Shown: positions 8,095 through 14,428 of the stretch, piece by piece | Layout of the letters: each line of letters opens with the position of its first letter | Numbering within the stretch: the stretch's first letter is position 1 | Source of the DNA: JAOPZW01 sp036379935 | Lineage (GTDB): Bacteria; Actinomycetota; Thermoleophilia; Solirubrobacterales; Solirubrobacteraceae | Assembly (NCBI GenBank): GCA_036379935.1 | Contig: DASVFT010000140.1 | Location: 1-15,453, forward strand | Direction of reading: 5' to 3' | Length of the DNA: 15,453 nucleotides | Notes under the pieces: generated by a model | The model's input: only the letters and a program-made list of their open reading frames with translations | Databases searched by the model: none | Told to the model about the DNA's origin: nothing | Position numbers and translations under genes: made by a program

Positions 8095-8100
8095 TAGGGT
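8095..8100 (+). promoter_or_regulatory. Possible -10 box of the acidic-protein gene
   Basis: TAGGGT 10 nt before the ATG, in the 33-nt gap after the GGDEF gene. Suggests its own leaderless transcript, although read-through is also possible. Confidence 0.3.
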
Positions 8101-8110
8101 TTGTCGAGCC

Positions 8111-8752
8111 ATGGGATTGCTCGACGACGCCATCAAAGAACACCTCGAGCTCAAGCGCCGCCACGGCGCTGACCCCAGCGAGGTGGCGCGTCTGGAACAC
8201 GAGGCGCTCGGGCCCGCGCGACGCGAGCCCGCGGCCGCGGTCGCCCCCGCGCCCGAGCTGGCCGACGAAAACGAGTCGCTGCTCGACGGCGAGCCGTCGG
8301 CCGAGGACGAGCCGCAGCTCGACGACGAGCCGTCGGTCGACGACGACGCCCCGCTCGACGAAGAGGACGGAGACGGCGCGCCGCTGCTCGACGACGAGGA
8401 CTACGACGACGAGGTGACGGCCGACGAGCGCCTCGAGGCGCCGGTGCACCGCAGCGAGGCCGCGCCATCCGAGGTCGAGACCGCGCAGCCAGAGCCGCAG
8501 GCCGCGGCGCCGACCCCGGACCAGCCCACCCGGCAGTTCTCGATGCACGAGCTGGAGGACGCGGCGCCGCCCCAGCCCGAGGCGGAGGACGAGCCCGACG
8601 ACGAGCCCGAGCCCCACGCCGACGTCGTCCCCGCCGACCAGGAGCCCGAGGCGGACGACGTGCTGGAGGAGACCCCCGAGTTCCTCCAGGAGACGCCCGA
8701 GCACGACCGGCTCTGGTTCGAGCAGAAGCCGCCGCGCGACTTCGACTTCTAG
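8111..8752 (+). CDS. Highly acidic low-complexity protein, 213 aa
   Basis: Function unknown. The N-terminus (MGLLDDAIKEHLELKRRHGA, then EVARLEHEALG) is a charged helix with heptad-like spacing, about residues 1-34. Residues about 35-195 are Asp/Glu/Pro/Ala-rich, with repeated DDEP/DEPS/LDDE units and no hydrophobic core, so intrinsically disordered. The tail DRLWFEQKPPRDFDF is the only other ordered-looking piece and could be a short binding motif. No membrane segment. It starts 33 nt after the GGDEF gene, so the two may be co-transcribed. The plan (short helical head, acidic disordered middle, aromatic tail) suggests a scaffold, adaptor or electrostatic DNA/ribosome-mimic role; that is speculation. 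Confidence 0.8.
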   Translation: MGLLDDAIKEHLELKRRHGADPSEVARLEHEALGPARREPAAAVAPAPELADENESLLDGEPSAEDEPQLDDEPSVDDDAPLDEEDGDGAPLLDDEDYDDEVTADERLEAPVHRSEAAPSEVETAQPEPQAAAPTPDQPTRQFSMHELEDAAPPQPEAEDEPDDEPEPHADVVPADQEPEADDVLEETPEFLQETPEHDRLWFEQKPPRDFDF

Positions 8753-8790
8753 CGCCCGGACGGGGCCGCCCCCGCGGCCGAAGGCCGAGC

Positions 8791-8831
8791 GGGCGCGCCT
8801 GGCGCCGAGGTGCGACGCCGCTGGCGCGCCC
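8791..8831 (+). terminator. GC-rich stem-loop after the acidic-protein gene
   Basis: GGGCGCGCC and its exact complement GGCGCGCCC, 23 nt apart, with an inner GGCG/CGCC pair. A smaller hairpin CGGCC-GAA-GGCCG lies just before it at 8775-8787. No real T-tract; probably a terminator region for the plus-strand pair. Confidence 0.4.
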
Positions 8832-9005
8832 GCGGTTTGCTGGCCCTCCGTGGCAAGCGGAAGAGATTCGCGCGCCTCCCGTTCCCCAACACAAGGCGCG
8901 CTGCCTATGCCGTCCGGGGATCGGCGCGCGCCCACGCGAGCTTCAGCGCGCGAGCGGCGCGCTGGACGGACGACCTAGGCAAAGGACCTGCGCGGTGGTC
9001 GGCGA

Positions 9006-9077
9006 TGGAGGCGGGGGGAATCGAACCCCCAACTCGGCCGTGCAAAGGCCGCGTGTTCCCATTAGCACCACGCCCCC
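9006..9077 (-). tRNA. tRNA-Ala (anticodon TGC)
   Basis: A 72-nt cloverleaf on the minus strand. The acceptor is GGGGGCG/CGCCTCC with G3:U70, the alanine identity pair. The anticodon stem is CGGCC/GGCCG with loop TTTGCAC (anticodon TGC), the variable loop AGTT, and the T arm GGGGG-TTCGATT-CCCCC. Discriminator A; no encoded CCA. The D stem (GTGC/ACAC) has a C·A mismatch at its inner pair, unlike the usual Ala GCTC/GAGC. A TACAGT box lies 13 nt upstream. Confidence 0.93.
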
Positions 9078-9090
9078 GTGGCGTCACCGA

Positions 9091-9096
9091 ACTGTA
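9091..9096 (-). promoter_or_regulatory. Possible -10 box of tRNA-Ala(TGC)
   Basis: TACAGT on the minus strand, 13 nt before the mature 5' end, the same hexamer and nearly the same position as for the other tRNA-Ala. Confidence 0.3.
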
Positions 9097-9113
9097 GATA
9101 GTCGGGGCGCCGG

Positions 9114-10370
9114 CTAGCCGGGGAGCTGCCAGCGTCCCTCGCGCAGCAGCGCGACGGTCGCGCCGCCCGGCTCGAGACCGTCGATCTCGAGCTCGGGCGA
9201 GCCGACCATGAAGTCGACGTGCGTCGCCGAGTCGTTGACGCCCAGCGCCTCGGGCTCGCCGTCGAGCTCCTCGACCGCCCACGCGAAGCCCGCTCCGAAG
9301 GCCATGTGCGCGGCGGCGTTCTCGTCGAACAAGGTGTTGTTGAAGACGATGCCGGCCTCGCCCACGCGAGAGGACTCGTCGACCAGGGCGATCTCGCCCA
9401 GGCGCCGGCCGCCGTCATCGGTCGCGATCTCGGCCTGGAGGACGTCCTCGCCGCGTGTGGCGCGGGCCTCGACGATCTCGCCGCCCGCGAGCCGCAGCTC
9501 GATCCCCTCGATCACCTGGCCGCGCAGGGCGAGCGGCGTCGAGCCGCGGATCGTCCCGTCGGCGCGCAGCCGGTGCGGCGTGGTGAAGACCTCCTCGGTC
9601 GGGAGGTTGGCCACGTAGTCGCGCCCTGCCTTCGTCCGATCGCGGCCCGCGATCCAGCGCGCGCCCTCGATGAGCCCGACCTCGAGCTCGGTGCCCGGGC
9701 CGCGGTAGCGCACCGCCTGGAAGCCGCGTTCGGTCAGCGCGTCCGCGCGGGCGGCGAGCTCGTCGAGGCGCGCCTTCCAAGCACCGGCCGGATCGGGTTC
9801 GCGCAAGTAGAGGGCGTGCGCCACGGCGTCCCAGAGACGGTCGAGATCGGGCTCGCCGAGCGCCTCCGCGGCCCAGCGCTCGGTCGGGTAGGCGATCAAC
9901 GACCACGCCATGTTGCCCGCGGTCACCGCCTCCAGCCAGATGCGGTCGAGGTCGCGGAAGCGGGTGGCGGCCAGGCGCCCGCCCTCGACTCCGGCGAAGA
10001 CGTCCGCGTAGGAGCTGTCGGAGATGCCGATCACCGCGGCGCCGATGTCGGCCGCGCGCTCCAGGCGCTGCAGCATCCACGGCGGCGTCCAGCCCAGGAC
10101 GTCGTCGGGGCTCATGGCGGCCCGCGCGCGGCGGACGTACGGATCGGCGTAGCTGACGTCGACGAAGCGCGCGCCGGCCGCGTAGGCCTCCTCGGTGATG
10201 GCGCGCACGAGGGGGGCGTGGTCGAGCTGCGCCTCGACCAGGAGCTCCTGGCCGGACCCGAGGTTCACGCCGGTGCGGACCACGAGCTGGGCATAGGCGC
10301 GCAGAAGCGCCTCGCGCTCGCGCGTCGCGCTGGCCTCGGGGCTGACGGGGGCTGCCATCGCGGCCGACAT
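9114..10370 (-). CDS. M29-family metallo-aminopeptidase
   Basis: A cytosolic two-metal aminopeptidase of the AmpS/PepS (M29) type, which removes N-terminal residues from peptides; 418 aa, the usual length. The metal ligands expected for the family are all present: Glu260 (LPTEEVFTTP), Glu326 (LGEIALVD), His355 (AAHMAFG), His384 and Asp386 (THVDF). The N-terminal domain (about 20-240) gives the Rossmann-like part. The start is uncertain: ATG 10370 has only a weak GGA upstream, while ATG 10358, four codons in, has a CATAAT box ending 10 nt before it and would suit a leaderless transcript. It is divergent from the dehydrogenase gene with only 36 bp between the starts. The tRNA-Ala(TGC) gene follows 36 bp downstream on the same strand. 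Confidence 0.93.
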   Translation of the reverse strand: MSAAMAAPVSPEASATREREALLRAYAQLVVRTGVNLGSGQELLVEAQLDHAPLVRAITEEAYAAGARFVDVSYADPYVRRARAAMSPDDVLGWTPPWMLQRLERAADIGAAVIGISDSSYADVFAGVEGGRLAATRFRDLDRIWLEAVTAGNMAWSLIAYPTERWAAEALGEPDLDRLWDAVAHALYLREPDPAGAWKARLDELAARADALTERGFQAVRYRGPGTELEVGLIEGARWIAGRDRTKAGRDYVANLPTEEVFTTPHRLRADGTIRGSTPLALRGQVIEGIELRLAGGEIVEARATRGEDVLQAEIATDDGGRRLGEIALVDESSRVGEAGIVFNNTLFDENAAAHMAFGAGFAWAVEELDGEPEALGVNDSATHVDFMVGSPELEIDGLEPGGATVALLREGRWQLPG

Positions 10371-10391
10371 TATGAGGTCCGACGCGGTCTT

Positions 10392-10397
10392 TACGCT
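10392..10397 (+). promoter_or_regulatory. Possible -10 box of the short-chain dehydrogenase gene
   Basis: TACGCT 9 nt before the ATG, in the 36-bp divergent intergenic region. No Shine-Dalgarno before the start. Confidence 0.35.
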
Positions 10398-10406
10398 CGT
10401 CCCCGT

Positions 10407-11291
10407 ATGAGCCTGCCCGCACCCTCACTTGACACGACCGTCCTCGTCACCGGCGCCTCGTCGGGGATCGGGACCGAACTGGCGCGCCAGCTGGCCGCGC
10501 TCGGCCACGACCTCGTGCTCGTCGCCCGCCGCGAGGACCGCCTGGAAGCGCTGGCCGACGAGGTGCGTCGCCAGCACGGCGTCACCGCGCTCGTCAAGCC
10601 GACGGACCTCAGCAAGGCCGCGCCCCGCAAGCGGCTGATCGACGCGGTCCGCGACTCGGGCCGGACCGTCGTCGGCCTGTGCAACGACGCCGGCTTCGGC
10701 ACCTACGGACGCCTGCACGAGCTCGATCCCCGTCGTGAGACGGAGATGCTCGCCGTCAACGCCGTCGCGGTGCATGAGCTGACGATGGCCTTCGTGCCGG
10801 CCATGGTCGAGCGCGGAGAGGGCGCGATCCTCAACGTCGCCTCGATCGCCGCGTTCCAGCCGCTGCCCAACATGGCCACGTACGCGGCCACGAAGGCCTT
10901 CGTGCAGTCCTTCTCCGAGGCGTTGCACGGCGAGCTCACCGGCACCGGCGTGTCGTGCACGACGCTGGCGCCGGGCCCGAGCCCGACCGAGTTCGGCCGG
11001 GTCTCCGGCAGCAACGGGAACGAGAGCGTGCTGCCGGGAGTCTCCCTCGCCCCCGAGGAGATCGCGGCCGCCGCGATCCGCGGGATGCTGCGCGGCCGGC
11101 GCTCGGTCATCCCCGGCGCGGCGAGCAAGGCGCTGGCCGCCGGCGGGCGCTTCGCCCCGCGCAGCGTGCTGCTGCCCGCCGCGCTCAGGGCGGCCGACGG
11201 TCGCGCGGCCGAGCGCGCTACACGGCCGCCAGCAGCTCGCCCGCTACGCGGTCTGTCGCGTCGCCGGCCCCGCCCAGCAACCGGCGGCTGA
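10407..11291 (+). CDS. Short-chain dehydrogenase/reductase (SDR)
   Basis: An NAD(P)-dependent oxidoreductase of the classical SDR type, 294 aa. Seen: the cofactor-binding glycine motif TGASSGIG near residue 15, VARREDRLEAL after the second strand (Arg suggests NADP preference), CNDAGFG in place of the common NNAG, catalytic Ser146 (NVASIAAF) and Tyr159/Lys163 (YAATK). The substrate loop follows APGPSPTEF. The substrate is unknown; sequence style is nearest to the broad ketoacyl/alcohol reductase group. The start is ATG 10407; the open frame reaches further back only as a shadow of the divergent aminopeptidase. The last 30 or so residues are Arg/Pro-rich, unlike the rest, and overlap the convergent acyl-CoA dehydrogenase gene by 74 bp, so the native C-terminus may have been extended by loss of a stop. 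Confidence 0.9.
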   Translation: MSLPAPSLDTTVLVTGASSGIGTELARQLAALGHDLVLVARREDRLEALADEVRRQHGVTALVKPTDLSKAAPRKRLIDAVRDSGRTVVGLCNDAGFGTYGRLHELDPRRETEMLAVNAVAVHELTMAFVPAMVERGEGAILNVASIAAFQPLPNMATYAATKAFVQSFSEALHGELTGTGVSCTTLAPGPSPTEFGRVSGSNGNESVLPGVSLAPEEIAAAAIRGMLRGRRSVIPGAASKALAAGGRFAPRSVLLPAALRAADGRAAERATRPPAARPLRGLSRRRPRPATGG

Positions 11292-12333
11292 GCTGCGCCC
11301 GGCGGAAGAACAGCGGCGCGTCGTGCTCCCACGTCGCGCCGATGCCCCCGTGCGTCGTGATGTTCTGGCGCGCGGCGAAGTCGAGCGCCGCGCCCGCCGC
11401 TGAGCGCGCGGCGCTGGCCGCCAGCGCGAACTGCTCGGGCTCGTCGTCGAAGGCCCAGCCGGCGTAGTAGAGCAGCGAGCGGGCGTTCTCCTGCCGCCGC
11501 AGCACCTCGGTCAGCCCGTGCTTGATCGCTTGGTAGGAGCCGATGGCGCGGCCGAAGGTGAAGCGCTCCTTCGCGTAGGCGACGGCCATCCGCAGCGTGG
11601 CCTCCACGCTGCCCAGCGACTCGGCGGCCAGCAGCGTCTGGGCCAGGTACCACGCGCGCGCGAGATCGTTGGCGGCGACGGGCAGACGGCGGCCCTCGGC
11701 GCCGTCGAGCGTGACATGGCCGAGCGAGCGGGTGGCGTCGTAGCGGCTGACCGCTTCGATCCGCGCCTCACCGGCGGCCACGGCGCCGGCCACCGGCGCC
11801 CCGGCGTCATCGACGCCGACGACGACCAGGACGTCGGCGCCGGGGGCGTCGGGCACCCATGCCACCTCGCCGCTGAAGCGTACGGTGTCGCCCTCGACCG
11901 TGGCCTGGGGCGCGCCGGCGCGCTGCTTGCCGACACGCGCGTCGACGGTCCAGCCGGCGACGAGGTCGCCGGGCGGCCGGGCCGGCAGCCACGTCGGCCG
12001 CAGCTCGCCGGCGGCGACGGCCTCGAGCGTCTCGTCGCCGGCGGCCTGCAGGAGCGCGCTGGCCGGCAGCAGCCCGAGCAGCGGCACGGCGGCCAGCACA
12101 CGCCCGCACTCCTCGAGCACGAGCATGGCGTCGAAGGCGCTGAGGCCGGCGCCGCCACGCTCCTCGGCGACCAGGAGCCCCGGCCAGCCGGCCTCGACGG
12201 CCGTCGGCCACAGGTCGGGCAGCTCGGCGCCCTCGAGCGCCTGGCGCGCGGCGTCGAAGCTCTTCACGCGCGAGAGGGCGCCGCGCGCGGCCTCGCGCAG
12301 GAACTCCTGCTCGTCGGAGAGCGCGAAGTTCAT
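11218..12333 (-). CDS. Acyl-CoA dehydrogenase, FadE-type small/partner subunit
   Basis: A flavoprotein-family subunit for alpha,beta-desaturation of an acyl-CoA; 371 aa. The N-terminal helical domain begins MNFALSDEQEFLREAAR. The middle beta domain is short and lacks the WxTNA-type FAD segment. The C-terminal domain carries RFTFGRAIGSYQAIKHG, the FAD/adenine-binding motif of the family, and GGIGATWEHD near the end. Its partner has the motifs missing here. ATG 12333 overlaps the partner's stop as ATGA; the longer frame to 12522 lies inside the partner gene. Family knowledge: such pairs in actinobacteria form alpha2beta2 enzymes with one FAD site per dimer. The substrate (fatty, steroid side-chain or other CoA ester) cannot be told from sequence. 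Confidence 0.9.
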   Translation of the reverse strand: MNFALSDEQEFLREAARGALSRVKSFDAARQALEGAELPDLWPTAVEAGWPGLLVAEERGGAGLSAFDAMLVLEECGRVLAAVPLLGLLPASALLQAAGDETLEAVAAGELRPTWLPARPPGDLVAGWTVDARVGKQRAGAPQATVEGDTVRFSGEVAWVPDAPGADVLVVVGVDDAGAPVAGAVAAGEARIEAVSRYDATRSLGHVTLDGAEGRRLPVAANDLARAWYLAQTLLAAESLGSVEATLRMAVAYAKERFTFGRAIGSYQAIKHGLTEVLRRQENARSLLYYAGWAFDDEPEQFALAASAARSAAGAALDFAARQNITTHGGIGATWEHDAPLFFRRAQLSRRLLGGAGDATDRVAGELLAAV

Positions 12334-13571
12334 CGTGAGGGCGCGCCTTCCGCGACGGCCGCCTCTTTCTCGCGAGCCCGCAGCTCGCTGAACGGCACGC
12401 CCTTGTCGAGGCGCGGCTCCGGCGGCAGGCCGAGGACGCGCTCGCCGATCGTGTTGCGCAGGATCTCCTCGGTGCCGCCGGCCGACTTCAGTCCCGGCAG
12501 GTAGGAGATCATGTAGGCCCACTGGTCCTCGTCGTCGAGCGCCTCGGGCCCGAGGACGTCGGCGATGAGCTCGCCGGCCGCGATCGCGGCGTTGACCGTG
12601 GTGACCTTGGCCAGGCCGGCCTCGGGTCCGGGGATCTGGCCCTTGGCCAGCGCGGTGAGGGTGCGATAGCCGGCGAACTTGATGGCCAGCAGGTCGACCG
12701 CGATCTCGCCCAGGCGCCTACGCACCTCGGGGTCGCGGCAGGCGTCCTCGTCGGTGGCGATGGCGCGCGCGAAGCGATCCTCCTTGTAACCCAGGCCCTC
12801 CGAGCCCGTGCCGATCGTCATGCGCTCGAACATGAGCGTCGTCAGCGCCGTGCGCCAGCCGTCGTTGACCTGGCCCACGACCGCATCGGGCGGGAGGCGC
12901 ACGTCGTCGAGGAAGACCTCGTTGAACTCCGCCTCGCCCGAGATCTGGCGCAGGCCGCGAACGGTGACGCCCGCGGCGTCCATCGGGAGCACGAACATGG
13001 TCAGGCCCTTGTGCTTGTGCTGCTCGGGGTCGGTGCGCGCGAGCAGGAGCCCGAAGGCGGCGAAGTGCGCGTTGGTCGTCCACACCTTCTGGCCGTTGAG
13101 AACCCAGGCGCCGTCGTCGGCCAGACGCGCGCGGGTCTGCACCGCCGCGAGGTCCGAGCCGGCCGCCGGCTCGGAGAAGAGCTGGCACCACACCTCGTCG
13201 CCGTGGAGCATCGGACCCAGGTAGCGCGCCTTCTGCTCCTCGCTGCCGTGGGCGATGATCGTCGGCCCCAGCATCCCCACGCCGATGACGTCGAGGATCC
13301 CGGGCACGCCGGCGCGGGCGATCTCCTGGTTGACGATCACCTGCTCGATCGGCCCGAGGCCCTGGCCGCCGAGCTCTGCCGGCCACGTGACGCCGGCCAG
13401 GCCGCCCTCGGCCAGCCGCCCCTGCCAGCGCCGGCGGCCGTCGAGGTACGCGTCGTCCTCGGCGCCGGCTCGCGTGCCGCGCACCTCGGGCGCCTCGCCT
13501 CGGTGCTCCTGGAGCCAGGCGCGTGCCTTGGCGCGGTACTGGGCCTGCTGGGGCGTGTCGTTCAGGTCCAC
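12330..13571 (-). CDS. Acyl-CoA dehydrogenase, FadE-type catalytic subunit
   Basis: The large partner of the pair, 413 aa. It has the N-terminal helical domain, CQLFSEPAAGSDLA (FAD/substrate signature), KVWTTNAHFA, the beta domain, and a C-terminal domain ending GGTEEILRNTIGERVLG. The usual YEGT glutamate is replaced by AGGT. A likely catalytic base is Glu249 in LMFERM, the position used by isovaleryl- and long-chain acyl-CoA dehydrogenases and by FadE heterotetramers. The RxxFGxxIxxxQ motif is absent but present in the partner. The start is GTG 13571, five nt after AAAAGGAG; the GTG at 13577 would overlap that ribosome site. A 12-bp palindrome lies 18 nt upstream, and a divergent GntR gene is 92 bp away, a likely regulator. 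Confidence 0.92.
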   Translation of the reverse strand: MDLNDTPQQAQYRAKARAWLQEHRGEAPEVRGTRAGAEDDAYLDGRRRWQGRLAEGGLAGVTWPAELGGQGLGPIEQVIVNQEIARAGVPGILDVIGVGMLGPTIIAHGSEEQKARYLGPMLHGDEVWCQLFSEPAAGSDLAAVQTRARLADDGAWVLNGQKVWTTNAHFAAFGLLLARTDPEQHKHKGLTMFVLPMDAAGVTVRGLRQISGEAEFNEVFLDDVRLPPDAVVGQVNDGWRTALTTLMFERMTIGTGSEGLGYKEDRFARAIATDEDACRDPEVRRRLGEIAVDLLAIKFAGYRTLTALAKGQIPGPEAGLAKVTTVNAAIAAGELIADVLGPEALDDEDQWAYMISYLPGLKSAGGTEEILRNTIGERVLGLPPEPRLDKGVPFSELRAREKEAAVAEGAPSR

Positions 13572-13588
13572 GCGCACTCCTTTTGGCT

Positions 13589-13600
13589 GACTGGCCAGTC
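13589..13600. promoter_or_regulatory. Palindromic operator candidate between acyl-CoA dehydrogenase operon and gntR
   Basis: GACTGGCCAGTC, a perfect 12-bp palindrome, 17 nt before the GTG start and just downstream of a TATGTT -10-like box (13616-13611). A bound protein here would block transcription. Its form resembles dimeric GntR/TetR-type sites. Confidence 0.5.
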
Positions 13601-13610
13601 GGTCCCTCGG

Positions 13611-13616
13611 AACATA
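13611..13616 (-). promoter_or_regulatory. Possible -10 box of the acyl-CoA dehydrogenase operon
   Basis: TATGTT on the minus strand, about 40 nt before the GTG start; no -35 match found. The palindrome lies where transcription would begin. Confidence 0.35.
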
Positions 13617-13651
13617 CCTAGCCCGTCACCGAGCCGGCGCCACGGGCTCGG

Positions 13652-13657
13652 TAGTCT
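13652..13657 (+). promoter_or_regulatory. Possible -10 box of the GntR gene
   Basis: TAGTCT 6 nt before the ATG with no Shine-Dalgarno; the spacing fits a leaderless mRNA. Confidence 0.35.
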
Positions 13658-13663
13658 CGACCC

Positions 13664-14287
13664 ATGGGGCACCAGACGCGCGAGCGGGCGTGGAACGAGA
13701 TCGAGCGCCGCATCGTCTGCGGCGAGCTTCCGGGCGGCACGCGGCTCGACGAGGACACGCTGGCCGGCGACCTCGGCGTCGAGACGCAGACCGTGCGCGA
13801 GGCACTCTGCCGCCTCGAGCGCGACGGCTACGTGCAGCCGGAGGAGGACGGGTCCTTCTCGGTGGCGCCGCTCAGCGAGATCGAGGTCCGCGAGGGCTAC
13901 CCGGTCGCGATCCTGCTCGAAGGGCTCGCCGTGCGCACCACGCCGTCGTTCCCGCCCGAGGCCCTCGTCCGCCTGCATCAGATCAACGGCGCGATGGCGA
14001 GCGAGCGCGACGACGCGATGGCAGCGGCCACGCACGACTGGGAGTTCCACGACGAGCTCGTGAGCCACTGCGGCAACGAGCAGCTTCTGAGCACCCTGCG
14101 CCCGCTCAAGCGGCTCATGCTGCGTTACGAGTACGCCTACATGTCGGCCGAGGAGCTCGTCGCCGGCGCGGTCGACCAGCACGCGCGGATCCTCGAGGCG
14201 CTCGAAGGCGACGACCACGAGACGGCGGCCGCCCTGGTCGAGGACAACTTCCGCACCTCGCTTCCGGGCATCCTCGACCAGCTCTGA
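13664..14287 (+). CDS. GntR-family regulator with FCD effector domain
   Basis: A 207-aa transcription factor of the FadR/FCD branch of GntR proteins. The winged helix spans residues 1-70 (RAWNEIERRIVCGELPGG, then DLGVETQTVREALCRLERDGYV, the GntR signature). The all-helical FCD ligand domain spans about 75-200. Possible metal ligands are Asp125 and His129 (DWEFHDELV) and His173 (DQHARIL). The last His often found in a MxxHL helix is replaced in ALVEDNF, so metal binding may be altered. It is divergent from the acyl-CoA dehydrogenase pair across 92 bp containing a palindrome, so the simplest model is a repressor of that operon released by a carboxylate or acyl-CoA-related ligand (inference). 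A terminator-like hairpin begins 7 nt after the stop. Confidence 0.9.
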   Translation: MGHQTRERAWNEIERRIVCGELPGGTRLDEDTLAGDLGVETQTVREALCRLERDGYVQPEEDGSFSVAPLSEIEVREGYPVAILLEGLAVRTTPSFPPEALVRLHQINGAMASERDDAMAAATHDWEFHDELVSHCGNEQLLSTLRPLKRLMLRYEYAYMSAEELVAGAVDQHARILEALEGDDHETAAALVEDNFRTSLPGILDQL

Positions 14288-14293
14288 CGCGCC

Positions 14294-14309
14294 CTGCGCC
14301 TAGGCGCAG
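14294..14309 (+). terminator. Terminator-like palindrome after gntR
   Basis: CTGCGCC-TA-GGCGCAG, a perfect 16-bp palindrome 7 nt past the stop. CCC/GGG flanks can lengthen the stem around one bulged A. No T-tract follows. Confidence 0.5.
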
Positions 14310-14428
14310 AGGGTTACCACAGCCGCCGCAGGGGGAATCTACGTAGCGCTGGAGGAGAGGCTGCCGGCTGACGACGGCCCGTGGTCCGCGCTGGGCCGGC
14401 TGCCTGAATCGCCCGAAGGAGGGACGTC

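Noticed and set aside
9219..10406. Upstream in-frame extension of the SDR gene
   Set aside because: Antisense to the M29 aminopeptidase; the TGASSGIG motif sits near the N-terminus when ATG 10407 is used, as expected for SDRs.
14288..14428. Possible riboswitch in the cstA leader
   Set aside because: GAA-containing GC-rich segments reminded me of c-di-AMP or glycine riboswitches, but the conserved core elements are not there.
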